Below are positions 44,637 to 51,893 of a stretch of DNA of 64,000 nt, one piece after another (positions within the stretch are counted from its first letter, which is position 1; each line of letters starts with the position of its first letter). A model generated the notes under the pieces. It saw nothing but the letters and a program-made list of their open reading frames with translations, made no database searches and had not been told where the DNA came from. Where the stretch lies: contig NZ_JAAGVC010000002.1 in the NCBI RefSeq assembly GCF_010858045.1, positions 58,660 to 122,659 of the forward strand. The letters run 5' to 3'. A program made the translations under genes and the position numbers. This DNA comes from Nocardia cyriacigeorgica (lineage in GTDB: Bacteria; Actinomycetota; Actinomycetes; Mycobacteriales; Mycobacteriaceae).

Positions 44637-45725
44637 TCACACCAGATACAGGGGTGGCCGCCAGTTGCGAGGCCGTTCCCGGCCGAGTAGCTCGCGCACC
44701 GCGTATCCGCCATCGGCTCCCACCGCCCCGGTCAATTCGATGACTCGACGGATTGTCAGCGCGTCGGCACCACGCAGGGACGCGGAATGTGCATAGCGGT
44801 CGATCTCGTCAACTGTGACCGTGGTCGGCGGATCCACCCCGAAACCGGCGGCCAGCCGATCGCGTTCGATGTCGATATCGCTGTAGCCGAGACGTTTTCG
44901 AACGCGCTGCTCGACTTGCTCTAGTGAGACCGTGTCGGTCAATTCGGCTGCCATAGAGTGGGCAGCAACTCCGGCGGCGTCGACCTCGTACACCGCGGTC
45001 GACTCGTCATCGACGCGGACGAACGCACCGCGTTGTGTCTCCACTGTGCCGCGCCACCCCTCGGCGGCGACGCACAGTAGTCCGTTGGCCTCGGACGGAT
45101 GCCAGTTCCAGACCTCCGCCACCGCCGACGCGTCATCTGCACCGAGTTCCCCCGCAACGGTGCTTCCATGGCGGCCCAATAGTGCGCGCAACTCGGCGAC
45201 GGTCAGCTCACCATCGAGCCCGATCCCGGCGACAAGCAAGTACAACTGAACGCCCGCCGCTGCGGCTGCGGCCAAAGTGAGCGAATCGGCCAACGGGCTG
45301 CGCAACCCGGCCTCGTGTCCTTCGGCGAGGATGTCGCCGCCGACATCGACAACAACGAGAGCATCCGCGTCGAAAACTTGTGCGGCAGTGCGTAGCTGAT
45401 TCGCAAGGCCGACCGCACCACCTGCCGGATCCATCAGCAACAATGGCTGCGCTAAGTAAGGAATCAGCGGAGGCAATGTCGACCGGCCGGCGCCGCGCAG
45501 ACGTGTCGACGCGGTCACTTCGGCGACAAGTTCGTGATGCCGGATCAGACCATCGAAATCGCCACGACCACGCGGCCCGGGAACCGGATCTACGATCAGG
45601 CGGTCCCACGAGTAGCTCATGAGAGCCACCACATCGAACCGACGACGAAGCTTCGCCGCAATTATCGAGGCGGTGACGACATCACCGCCTCCACCGGCGG
45701 CGATCGCGAGTGCTCTACGGGGCAT
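44637..45725 (-). CDS. DUF1152 family protein
   Basis: 362 residues. The family signature is the glycine-rich N-terminus ALAIAAGGGGDVVTASIIAA. Further conserved segments are ADALVVVDVGGDILAEGHEA and LYLLVAGIGLDGELTVAELR, in Rossmann-like beta-alpha order, and a C-terminal DEIDRYAHSASLRGADALTI. No function is established. The order of a Gly-rich loop and acidic VVDVGGD suggests nucleotide or cofactor binding, which is inference. ATG 45725 begins the family N-terminus; about 200 upstream in-frame residues overlap the GntR gene antisense and are rejected. It is divergent from the GntR gene with only 50 bp between them. Confidence 0.85.
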   Translation of the reverse strand: MPRRALAIAAGGGGDVVTASIIAAKLRRRFDVVALMSYSWDRLIVDPVPGPRGRGDFDGLIRHHELVAEVTASTRLRGAGRSTLPPLIPYLAQPLLLMDPAGGAVGLANQLRTAAQVFDADALVVVDVGGDILAEGHEAGLRSPLADSLTLAAAAAAGVQLYLLVAGIGLDGELTVAELRALLGRHGSTVAGELGADDASAVAEVWNWHPSEANGLLCVAAEGWRGTVETQRGAFVRVDDESTAVYEVDAAGVAAHSMAAELTDTVSLEQVEQRVRKRLGYSDIDIERDRLAAGFGVDPPTTVTVDEIDRYAHSASLRGADALTIRRVIELTGAVGADGGYAVRELLGRERPRNWRPPLYLV

Positions 45726-45744
45726 AGATCGGTTGATCGTACAC

Positions 45745-45763
45745 TGTCCGGTGGCGTAGGACA
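45745..45763. promoter_or_regulatory. inverted repeat in the DUF1152/GntR divergent promoter
   Basis: TGTCC-N9-GGACA lies in the 50-bp gap between the divergent starts. The half-site resembles the GTGTC(C/A) half-sites of the palindromes downstream of the GntR gene, so it is a plausible autoregulatory operator. Confidence 0.5.
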
Positions 45764-45775
45764 CCCGGAGGAAGA

Positions 45776-46519
45776 ATGCCCGAAATCGAAGAGGTCCTGC
45801 CGAAGTACTTGCAGATCGCGGGCTATCTCCGCGATCAGATTGTGCGCGGTGACCTCCCTCCCGGCGGAGAGGTGCCGTCAGTACGTGAACTCGCGGCCCA
45901 GTGGCAGGTCGCGCGGCCGACCGCAAGTAAGGCCCTCGATTCACTACGGCAGCAGGGACTCGTCGAATCACGACGCGGAAGCGGCACCTACGTCCGGTCT
46001 CCCCAAGCTGCGCCCCGGGCACGGGAAAGATTCGAGCGGGCGGCTGCGCTGGGCACCATGTATTCGGACTCCGAGTCGGTGAAGTTCCCGTTTGTCGGGA
46101 TCGTCGATTCGCCTCCACATGTGGCGGACGCACTCGGTCTTCCCTCAGGTTCGCCAGTGATCCAGCGGCAACGGTTGATCGACGGCAGCAGCGGACCGAT
46201 CGAGCTGTCGACCTCGTGGTTCGACGCCTCGCTGGCTGAATCAGCTCCGCGCCTGCTGGACGCCGAGCGATTACGTGGAGGAACTGTTCGATACCTCGCC
46301 GACGTACTGGATATTCGATCGGCATACGCTCGCGACCAAGTCTGCGCGCGACAGGCGAGTCTGCATGAACGCCAGGTACTCATGCTGCCCGAGCACACGC
46401 CCGTGCTCGCCTATTGGCTGACGGCCTACGACCCCGATGGTCACCCGATCCAGTTCGACGAAGCGGTGTATCCACCAGAACGTTGGGCGTTCCGGGCGGA
46501 ATATCCGATAGTCCTCTAG
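45776..46519 (+). CDS. GntR/HutC-family transcription regulator
   Basis: 247 residues. The N-terminal winged helix of the GntR family (LPPGGEVPSVRELAAQWQVA, RPTASKALDSLRQQGLVESR and RRGSGTYV) is followed by a UTRA effector domain (about residues 95-240; SPVIQRQRLIDGSSGPIELS and HTPVLAYWLTAYDPDGHPIQ). ATG 45776 follows CCGGAGGAAGA. HutC-type regulators usually repress until a small ligand binds the UTRA domain. It lies divergent from DUF1152 and upstream of a small gene whose promoter has matching palindromes, so both flanking units are probable targets. This type of regulator is also common on actinomycete integrative elements. Confidence 0.93.
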   Translation: MPEIEEVLPKYLQIAGYLRDQIVRGDLPPGGEVPSVRELAAQWQVARPTASKALDSLRQQGLVESRRGSGTYVRSPQAAPRARERFERAAALGTMYSDSESVKFPFVGIVDSPPHVADALGLPSGSPVIQRQRLIDGSSGPIELSTSWFDASLAESAPRLLDAERLRGGTVRYLADVLDIRSAYARDQVCARQASLHERQVLMLPEHTPVLAYWLTAYDPDGHPIQFDEAVYPPERWAFRAEYPIVL

Positions 46520-46553
46520 TTCACCGTGGCTGGATCGCAAATTCTCCCGTCTT

Positions 46554-46593
46554 CAAAGTGTCCTATGACACTTTGAGTGTCATGTGTCATAGT
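46554..46593 (+). promoter_or_regulatory. nested palindromic operator and promoter of the small gene
   Basis: CAAAGTGTC and GACACTTTG form a perfect 9-bp inverted repeat around CTAT (46554-46575). Overlapping it, CTATGACAC (46563-46571) and GTGTCATAG (46584-46592) form a second perfect 9-bp inverted repeat. A promoter-like pair ATGACA (46565-46570), 17 bp, CATAGT (46588-46593) lies inside them. A dimeric regulator bound here would cover the promoter; the GntR protein encoded just upstream is the likely one. Confidence 0.7.
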
Positions 46594-46672
46594 TCACTTG
46601 GCCTCGCCGTCGGGTGCATACCCCGAATCCCCGGCGGCGGGTGCACACCACGACACGACAGATGGGGGCACA

Positions 46673-46978
46673 ATGCGGCAACAACCGACCGCGCTGGGAT
46701 GGATCGACGCAGAACTCACCCGAGCTCCGGAATGGGATGCCGCTCGGATACGGCAGCTCGCGCGCCGCCTCGGCTACCTACTCGAATGGCCTCGCGAAGG
46801 TTCGGTTCTTCCGTTAGTGGATCAGGTGCGCGAGGCCGAAGCCGATGCGTTGATCATTCCGGCGCCCGACCACCTGGATCCGATTACGCTCAACGCTGTC
46901 ATGCACTACGGCGACGTGGAATCGGTAAATCCGCGACTGTCTTTCGCTCGCTGGTCCATCATCGGTGCGCAGGGGTGA
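46673..46978 (+). CDS. small hypothetical protein in the GntR module
   Basis: 101 residues. The order LGWIDAEL, IRQLARRLGYLLEWP, EADALIIPAPDHLDPITLNA and VESVNPRLSFARWS looks like a short alpha/beta fold. It faintly recalls the N-terminal part of serine recombinases, but the catalytic Ser and Arg cannot be identified, so I do not assign that function. ATG 46673 follows GATGGGGGCACA. The promoter is overlapped by palindromes. A decayed copy of its 3' end lies 240 bp downstream, so the gene was once duplicated. Confidence 0.65.
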   Translation: MRQQPTALGWIDAELTRAPEWDAARIRQLARRLGYLLEWPREGSVLPLVDQVREAEADALIIPAPDHLDPITLNAVMHYGDVESVNPRLSFARWSIIGAQG

Positions 46979-47032
46979 GCGGCTGGATAGCCGCCGGGTA
47001 CGCGGTCGCGAGTGGTCTTCATGTCCACACAT

Positions 47033-47093
47033 CACATAGGTTGTCGGCGCGGCGGAGCCGGATAGGTTGTGTGATGGGCCGACAGCCTATGTG
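47033..47093. repeat. 16-bp inverted repeat between the direct repeats
   Basis: CACATAGGTTGTCGGC (47033-47048) and GCCGACAGCCTATGTG (47078-47093) pair at 15 of 16 positions over a 29-nt loop. The loop repeats GATAGGTTGT in direct orientation. It could be a recombination, operator or RNA structure. Confidence 0.65.
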
Positions 47094-47152
47094 CGGTTAT
47101 GGGCTGCGCGTTCCGTCGATGGCCGCAGCCACGATGGCCGACAGCCGTGAAG

Positions 47153-47216
47153 CCGACGTCGAATCAGTTTGTCCTCGTCTGTCTTTCGCGCGCTGGTCGA
47201 TCGGACGACAGCAGTG
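47153..47216 (+). pseudogene. 3' remnant of a second copy of the small gene
   Basis: In one frame this segment reads ADVESVCPRLSFARWSIGRQQ before TGA 47215-47217. It matches the end of the 101-residue protein (DVESVNPRLSFARWSI), but no start or N-terminal part of such a gene exists upstream. The sequence to 47372 holds no other gene. Confidence 0.6.
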
Positions 47217-47308
47217 ATCGGTTGGATAGCCGCCGGGTACGGGGTCGCGAGTGGGCTCCCGTTGCTGGTGATCGCGGCTACGGCCTGCTTGCCGTACCCC
47301 ACCAACGG

Positions 47309-47345
47309 CGCATCGCCTCGGCGACGAGTTCACCGAGGCGATGCG
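47309..47345 (-). terminator. terminator of drrAB
   Basis: CGCATCGCCTCGG and CCGAGGCGATGCG form a perfect 13-bp stem with an 11-nt loop, 28 bp past the drrB stop. The T tract is poor. Confidence 0.7.
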
Positions 47346-47372
47346 GAGGGGGACGGGAAGAGCGTGTGGGGT

Positions 47373-48152
47373 TCACGCTCGCTTGCTGAAAGTCGCTCGG
47401 GACCACACGTAGCCGATGATGGCGAAGCCTGCGCACCAGGCGAGGGCGGTGAGGGTGTCGGCGGTGGAGGGGGTGCCGGCGAGGAAGCCGCGGACGGATT
47501 CGATGATCGGGGTGAAGGGCTGGTATTCGGCGAACTGGCGCACGCCGGGGCCCATTTTGTCGGCGGGGACGATCGCGCTGCTGAGGAAGGGCAGCATGAT
47601 CAGCGGGACCACCGACATGCCCGCGGCCTCAGGGGTTTTCGCCGACATGCCGAGCGCGACGGTGAGCCAGGCGGCGGCGAACGCGGTGGCCAGCAGGACA
47701 CCGAGGGCGCCGAGCCACTGCACGGCATCGGCCGGGGAGCGGAAGCCGAGCGCGAAACCGACGCCGATGACGGCGGCGATGGCGACGATATTGGTGACCA
47801 TGCTCGCGGCGACATGGCCGGTGAGCACGGCGCCCCTGGACACATCCATGACCTTGAACCGGTTGATCACGCCCTTGGTCATGTCCGAACTCACCGCGAC
47901 GGCGGTGCCGGACAGCCCGTAGCTGATGGCAAGCATGAGCATGCCCGGCACGGCGTAATCGATGTAATCCCCGCCGACGTCGAAGGCGTCGCCGAAGACG
48001 TAGACGAAGATCAGCATCATCACCACGGGCATCAGCGCCGCGTTGAACACGGTGACGGGTGAGCGGGTGATGTGGGTGAAGTTGCGGCGCAACATCACCG
48101 ACGAATCGAACAGGGCGGCGGACAGGCTGCTGGTTGCGGTCGCGGTGCTCAT
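47373..48152 (-). CDS. DrrB-like ABC-2 transporter permease
   Basis: 259 residues with six predicted helices of the ABC-2 type (FNAALMPVVMMLIFVYVFGD, IDYAVPGMLMLAISYGLSGT, IVAIAAVIGVGFALGF and others). The amphipathic coupling region holds MTKGVINRFKVMDVSRGAVL, as in DrrB daunorubicin exporters. The start at 48152 overlaps the drrA stop by 4 bp. With DrrA it should form a drug or lipid exporter. Substrate unknown. Confidence 0.92.
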   Translation of the reverse strand: MSTATATSSLSAALFDSSVMLRRNFTHITRSPVTVFNAALMPVVMMLIFVYVFGDAFDVGGDYIDYAVPGMLMLAISYGLSGTAVAVSSDMTKGVINRFKVMDVSRGAVLTGHVAASMVTNIVAIAAVIGVGFALGFRSPADAVQWLGALGVLLATAFAAAWLTVALGMSAKTPEAAGMSVVPLIMLPFLSSAIVPADKMGPGVRQFAEYQPFTPIIESVRGFLAGTPSTADTLTALAWCAGFAIIGYVWSRATFSKRA

Positions 48153-49093
48153 CGTGCTTCGGCCTCCGTGGTGGCGTGCCCGGTCAGGGCAAGGAAAACG
48201 TCGTCGAGATCGGGGGTGTGGATGGAAACCTGCGCGGCCTCCATGGAGTGGGCGGCGAGCCGGTCCAGCAGCTCACGCAGCGCGGCCGAGCTGCCGTCGC
48301 CGGGCACGCTCAGCGTGAGCGCGTCCTCGTCGGCGGTGGCGCCGGACAGGATGCGCGCGGCCGCGGCCAGTTCGGTGCTGCTGGTGAAGCGCAGCCGGAT
48401 GTGGCTGCCGGGGACGCGGCGCTTGAGTTCCTCGGCGGTGCCCTCGGCCACGATATGGCCCTGGTCGAGTACCGCGATGCGGTCGGCCAGCTGGTCGGCT
48501 TCCTCGAGGTACTGGGTGGTGAGGAAGATCGTCACGCCGCCTGCGGTGAGCTCACGCACGATCTCCCACATGGTGCGCCTGCTGCGCGGGTCGAGCCCGG
48601 TGGTCGGCTCGTCGAGGAAGACGATCTCCGGCTTGGTGACCAGCGTCATCGCCAGGTCCAGCTTCCTGCGCATACCACCGGAGTAGCTGCCTGCGGGCTT
48701 GCGCGCCGATCCGTCCAGATCGAATCGTTCCAGCAGCTCGGCGATCACCCGCTTGCCGTCCTTGCCGCGCAGGCGGTGCAGATCGGCCATCAACCGCAGG
48801 TTCTCCTCGCCGGTCAGCAGATCGTCCACCGCGGCGAACTGGCCGGTGACGCCGATGGACGCGCGGACCGCCTTGGTCTCGGCATCGACATCGTGGCCCG
48901 CCACGCGGGCGGTGCCGGAGTCGGCTTTCAAGAGCGTGGTCAGAACGTTGACGGTCGTGGTTTTGCCGGCTCCGTTGGGGCCGAGCAGGGCGAAGATCGT
49001 GCCCGCGTCGACGGTGAGGTCGACGCCGTCGAGGACTGTTTTGTCCCCGTAGGACTTCCGCAGCCCGGAGGCCGCAATTGCTGTGCTGTTCAT
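48149..49093 (-). CDS. DrrA-like ABC transporter ATPase
   Basis: 314 residues. Walker A LLGPNGAGKTTT, signature YSGGMRRKLDLAM, Walker B IVFLDEPTTGLDPRSRR and a DrrA-type C-terminal domain (about residues 225-310) are present. ATG 49093 has no ribosome-binding site: the preceding bases are GACGGTAGTTGCC. A -10-like TAGTTG ends 2 bp before the ATG, so the mRNA may be leaderless or nearly so. The SARP repeats begin 24 bp upstream. It forms an exporter with DrrB and is likely in the SARP regulon. Confidence 0.93.
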   Translation of the reverse strand: MNSTAIAASGLRKSYGDKTVLDGVDLTVDAGTIFALLGPNGAGKTTTVNVLTTLLKADSGTARVAGHDVDAETKAVRASIGVTGQFAAVDDLLTGEENLRLMADLHRLRGKDGKRVIAELLERFDLDGSARKPAGSYSGGMRRKLDLAMTLVTKPEIVFLDEPTTGLDPRSRRTMWEIVRELTAGGVTIFLTTQYLEEADQLADRIAVLDQGHIVAEGTAEELKRRVPGSHIRLRFTSSTELAAAARILSGATADEDALTLSVPGDGSSAALRELLDRLAAHSMEAAQVSIHTPDLDDVFLALTGHATTEAEAR

Positions 49094-49116
49094 GGCAACT
49101 ACCGTCGCCGGTGCGG

Positions 49117-49179
49117 CTGATACCGGCCTGACACCGTCCTGATACGTGCGCTGATAGCGACCTGACGCGTGTTCTGACA
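49117..49179 (-). promoter_or_regulatory. SARP-type direct repeats before drrAB
   Basis: Six repeats CTGAYR (CTGATA 49117, CTGACA 49128, CTGATA 49139, CTGATA 49151, CTGACG 49162, CTGACA 49174) have spacings of 11, 11, 12, 11 and 12 bp. The gene-proximal part (49099-49143) is nearly the same as that before DUF4097. More copies than at DUF4097 may mean stronger binding. Confidence 0.78.
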
Positions 49180-49257
49180 GCGCCTTCTCGTGTCGTGCCA
49201 GTGGTATGTCAGTTCGGCGTCAGCCCGCCGTCAGCCGGGTCGGCGACCGTCATTGCC

Positions 49258-49728
49258 GTGAACACCACCGCATTCGCCGCCACCGCTCCCGTCTTCGTCT
49301 CGACGATGCCGGCGGAATGGGCCACCCGCGCACGGCAGTTCCTGTTCGGTGCGCACCCCCTCGCGCAGCTGATCCGTTTCGCCGCGGTCGGCGGCGCCAG
49401 CAATATCTCCTACCTGCTGCTTTTCCTCGGTTGCGCCGGCCTCGGCCCGTTGGCCGCCAATGCCGCCGGTTCGATCGTGAGCACGATGATCGCCAACGAA
49501 CTACACCGCAGACTCACTTTCCGGGCAGCCGGCCGGATCGGCTGGTTCACCGCGCAATGGCAGGGCGGCGGGCTGGCGCTGCTCGGCCTGCTCACCAGCA
49601 CGGCCGCGCTGGCGGGCATCGAATTCCTGGCACCCGGCCTGGACGAGATCACCAGGGCGTCGCTGGTGCTCGCGGTGATGGCGGCGGTCGGCGGTCTGCG
49701 CTTCCTCGCCCTGCGCGGCTTGTTCTAG
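49258..49728 (+). CDS. GtrA family membrane protein
   Basis: 156 residues with four predicted helices in the GtrA pattern (LIRFAAVGGASNISYLLLFL, LAANAAGSIVSTMIANELHR and two more). GtrA-like proteins are thought to help flip polyprenyl-linked sugars for cell-wall glycosylation. GTG 49258 is the likely start; ATG 49306 would remove the first 16 residues. Upstream starts at 49195 overlap the SARP repeat zone. It stands alone, divergent from drrA. Confidence 0.82.
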   Translation: MNTTAFAATAPVFVSTMPAEWATRARQFLFGAHPLAQLIRFAAVGGASNISYLLLFLGCAGLGPLAANAAGSIVSTMIANELHRRLTFRAAGRIGWFTAQWQGGGLALLGLLTSTAALAGIEFLAPGLDEITRASLVLAVMAAVGGLRFLALRGLF

Positions 49729-49830
49729 TCTGCTCGATCCATGGTTGCCTGCTGCTGCGCGCAGCACGGTTCGCCGACGCCACGCGGGTCCTCCCTGCCG
49801 TGAACGGGCTCATCCTGGATGAGCGCAGCA

Positions 49831-50457
49831 CTAGCCGGTGGAGGACTCACGAACGAACGTCCCCCGCGCGGCCGCGTCGGCGGCCGATTGCGCGGCGCTG
49901 CGGGCGGCGAAATCGTCGATCGGGTCGCCGCTGGCGAGAAGGCGGTAGTACAGGGGGCCCGATACCGCGGCGAGGACGGCGCGCGGGTCGGTGCCGGGAG
50001 GAGCTTCGCCTCGGTCGATGGCGGCGGTGACGCAGGGGGCCCATTCGGTGAGGCGGATGTCGTAGAAGCGGCGCAGGGCGGCGGCGGTGGTGTCGTCGCA
50101 GGTGGCGGCGGCGATGACGGCCTGGAAGAGCCGGCCTTGGCGAGGATCGGTGAGGGTCTTCGCGACCAGGCGGGCGTTGGCGGTCAGATCACCGAGCAGG
50201 GAACCGGTGTCGGCACGCGAGACGGACGTTTCGGCCATGTCGACCAGCAGATCGGCGATGAGCCCGGTGGGGGTACGCCAGCGGCGATAGACGGTGGTCT
50301 TGCCGACCTCGGCGCGGGCAGCGACCTCGGCCAGATCGAGCCGCGCGAAGCCGTTTTCGGCCAGCAGATCACCGGCCGCATCCAGCACGGCCGCGCGCAC
50401 CCGGGCCGTGCGACCACCGGGCCGGACCGACCCCGGGACCTGCGATTCTTCTGCCAT
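49831..50457 (-). CDS. TetR-family transcription regulator
   Basis: 208 residues. The N-terminal helix-turn-helix is LDLAEVAARAEVGKTTVYRR, preceded by RAAVLDAAGDLLAENGFARL. The C-terminal ligand domain resembles the TetR_C_16/11-like group (LFQAVIAAATCDDTTAAALR, VLAAVSGPLYYRLLASGDPI). It is divergent from an aldo-keto reductase gene over an 82-bp gap with an inverted repeat, so it most likely represses itself and that gene. Confidence 0.92.
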   Translation of the reverse strand: MAEESQVPGSVRPGGRTARVRAAVLDAAGDLLAENGFARLDLAEVAARAEVGKTTVYRRWRTPTGLIADLLVDMAETSVSRADTGSLLGDLTANARLVAKTLTDPRQGRLFQAVIAAATCDDTTAAALRRFYDIRLTEWAPCVTAAIDRGEAPPGTDPRAVLAAVSGPLYYRLLASGDPIDDFAARSAAQSAADAAARGTFVRESSTG

Positions 50458-50496
50458 AACGGGACTCCAGTTTCATTTATCGCCGAGAGCGTGTAC

Positions 50497-50517
50497 GTTC
50501 TGAGTTGTTAACGGAAC
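50497..50517. promoter_or_regulatory. possible TetR operator
   Basis: GTTC-N13-GAAC with an internal GTTAAC palindrome lies in the divergent TetR/aldo-keto reductase gap, just before TATAGA, a possible -10 for the reductase. The symmetry is imperfect. Confidence 0.35.
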
Positions 50518-50539
50518 TATAGACCCTTTAGGAGTCATC

Positions 50540-51574
50540 ATGGAGTACCGGCGGTTGGGTGCCTCGGGGCTACTCGTTCCCGCATTGAGCTTCGGCGCGG
50601 GGACCTTCGGTGGACGCGGCGAACTGTTCAGCGCGTGGGGCGATACCGACGTCGAGCAGGCGCGGCGGATGGTCGACATCAGCCTGGAGGCGGGCGTCAC
50701 CATGTTCGATACGGCGGATGTCTATTCCGACGGCGCCTCCGAGGAGGTCCTCGGCGCGGCCATCCGGGGACGACGCGATCAGCTGCTGCTGTCCACCAAG
50801 GCGAGCCTGCCCACCGGGCCCGGCCCCTTCGACGCCGGCTCGGGCCGCTCCCGGCTGATCGGCGCCGTGGAGGCCTCGCTGCGCCGGCTCGGCGTCGACC
50901 ACATCGACCTGTTCCAGCTGCACGCCTTCGACGCCAACACCCCGATCGAGGAGGTGCTGCATGCCCTCGATGATCTGGTGCGCGCCGGCAAGATCCGTTA
51001 CCTCGGCGCCTCGAACTTCGCCGGCTGGCAGCTGATGAAATCGCTGGCCGTCGCCGATCGGCACGGCCTGACCCGCTATGTCGCGCACCAGGTCTACTAC
51101 TCGCTGGTCGGCCGCGACTACGAATGGGAGCTGATGCCGCTGGGCCGGGAGGAAGGCGTCGGCGCGGTGGTGTGGAGCCCGCTCGGCTGGGGCAGGCTGA
51201 CCGGCAAGATCCGGCGCGGGCAACCACTTCCGGAAGGCAGCCGGTTGCATCAGACCGCCGAAGCGGGCCCGCCGGTGAACGACGAACTGCTCTACGACGT
51301 GGTCGATGTGCTCGACGAGATCGCCGCCGACACCGGCAAAACCGTCCCGCAGATCGCGTTGAACTGGCTGCTCACCCGCCCGACGGTATCCACCGTCATC
51401 GTCGGCGCCCGCAATGAGGAGCAGCTGCGCCAGAACCTCGGCGCCATCGGCTGGCAGCTCACGGCCGACCAGATCGCCCGCCTGGACAAGGCAAGTGCCG
51501 TCACCCCGCCGTACCCGTACTACCCGTACTACCGGCTGGCCGACTTCACCCGGCTCAACCCGCCGGCGGTGTGA
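50540..51574 (+). CDS. aldo-keto reductase
   Basis: 344 residues. A (beta/alpha)8 NADPH-dependent oxidoreductase. The catalytic tetrad is visible: Asp57 and Tyr62 (FDTADVYSDG), Lys87 (STKAS) and His128 (LFQLHAF). The C-terminal cofactor segment STVIVGARNEEQLRQNLGAI is typical. The pattern fits the AKR11/12 group. ATG 50540 follows TTTAGGAGTCATC. It is probably induced when its carbonyl substrate binds the divergent TetR protein. Confidence 0.93.
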   Translation: MEYRRLGASGLLVPALSFGAGTFGGRGELFSAWGDTDVEQARRMVDISLEAGVTMFDTADVYSDGASEEVLGAAIRGRRDQLLLSTKASLPTGPGPFDAGSGRSRLIGAVEASLRRLGVDHIDLFQLHAFDANTPIEEVLHALDDLVRAGKIRYLGASNFAGWQLMKSLAVADRHGLTRYVAHQVYYSLVGRDYEWELMPLGREEGVGAVVWSPLGWGRLTGKIRRGQPLPEGSRLHQTAEAGPPVNDELLYDVVDVLDEIAADTGKTVPQIALNWLLTRPTVSTVIVGARNEEQLRQNLGAIGWQLTADQIARLDKASAVTPPYPYYPYYRLADFTRLNPPAV

Positions 51575-51893
51575 AATCGGTTGCCGCGACGGATCGCCGG
51601 CGAATCCTGCGCCGAGGCATTCACGGCGAAAGCGGCAACGGAAGCGGCGGGCAACAGATGGCCGCCGATAACGCAGTGGTGCGGATGGTTGTTGACAACA
51701 CCGGGATGGAACTATGCGTCACCAGCGCTGAGCAGCCGGCCGTCGCCGGCGGCCGAACTGTCCCCGGCGGGCCCGACGACCTCAGTGAACCGGGGGGCGG
51801 TGAACAGCACAGGTCTCCACCGCCGCCGGAAGCAGCGCGTCGACCGAGCGGCACGTGGACGTCGAGTTCCCCGCTCACGTGCTGCTCGGCCGC
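51575..51893. other. intergenic region without gene
   Basis: The 319 bp between the converging reductase and nitrate reductase genes contain no supportable gene, tRNA or clear terminator. A TTGACA at about 51690 is followed by TATGCG after only 15 bp, too short for a good promoter. Confidence 0.5.

Larger units (their letters stand above)
46911..47255. repeat. 105-bp imperfect direct repeat pair
   Basis: Copy 1 is 46911-47015 and copy 2 is 47153-47255. Each holds the 3' end of the small gene (DVESV-PRLSFARWSI) and a shared non-coding tail with GGATAGCCGCCGGGTACG and GTCGCGAGTGG. The most conserved part is the non-coding tail. The intervening 137 bp is unique and contains a large inverted repeat. 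Confidence 0.8.

Noticed and set aside
46673..46978. Serine recombinase annotation for the small gene
   Set aside because: The fold order is faintly similar but no catalytic Ser or Arg pattern can be identified in 101 residues.
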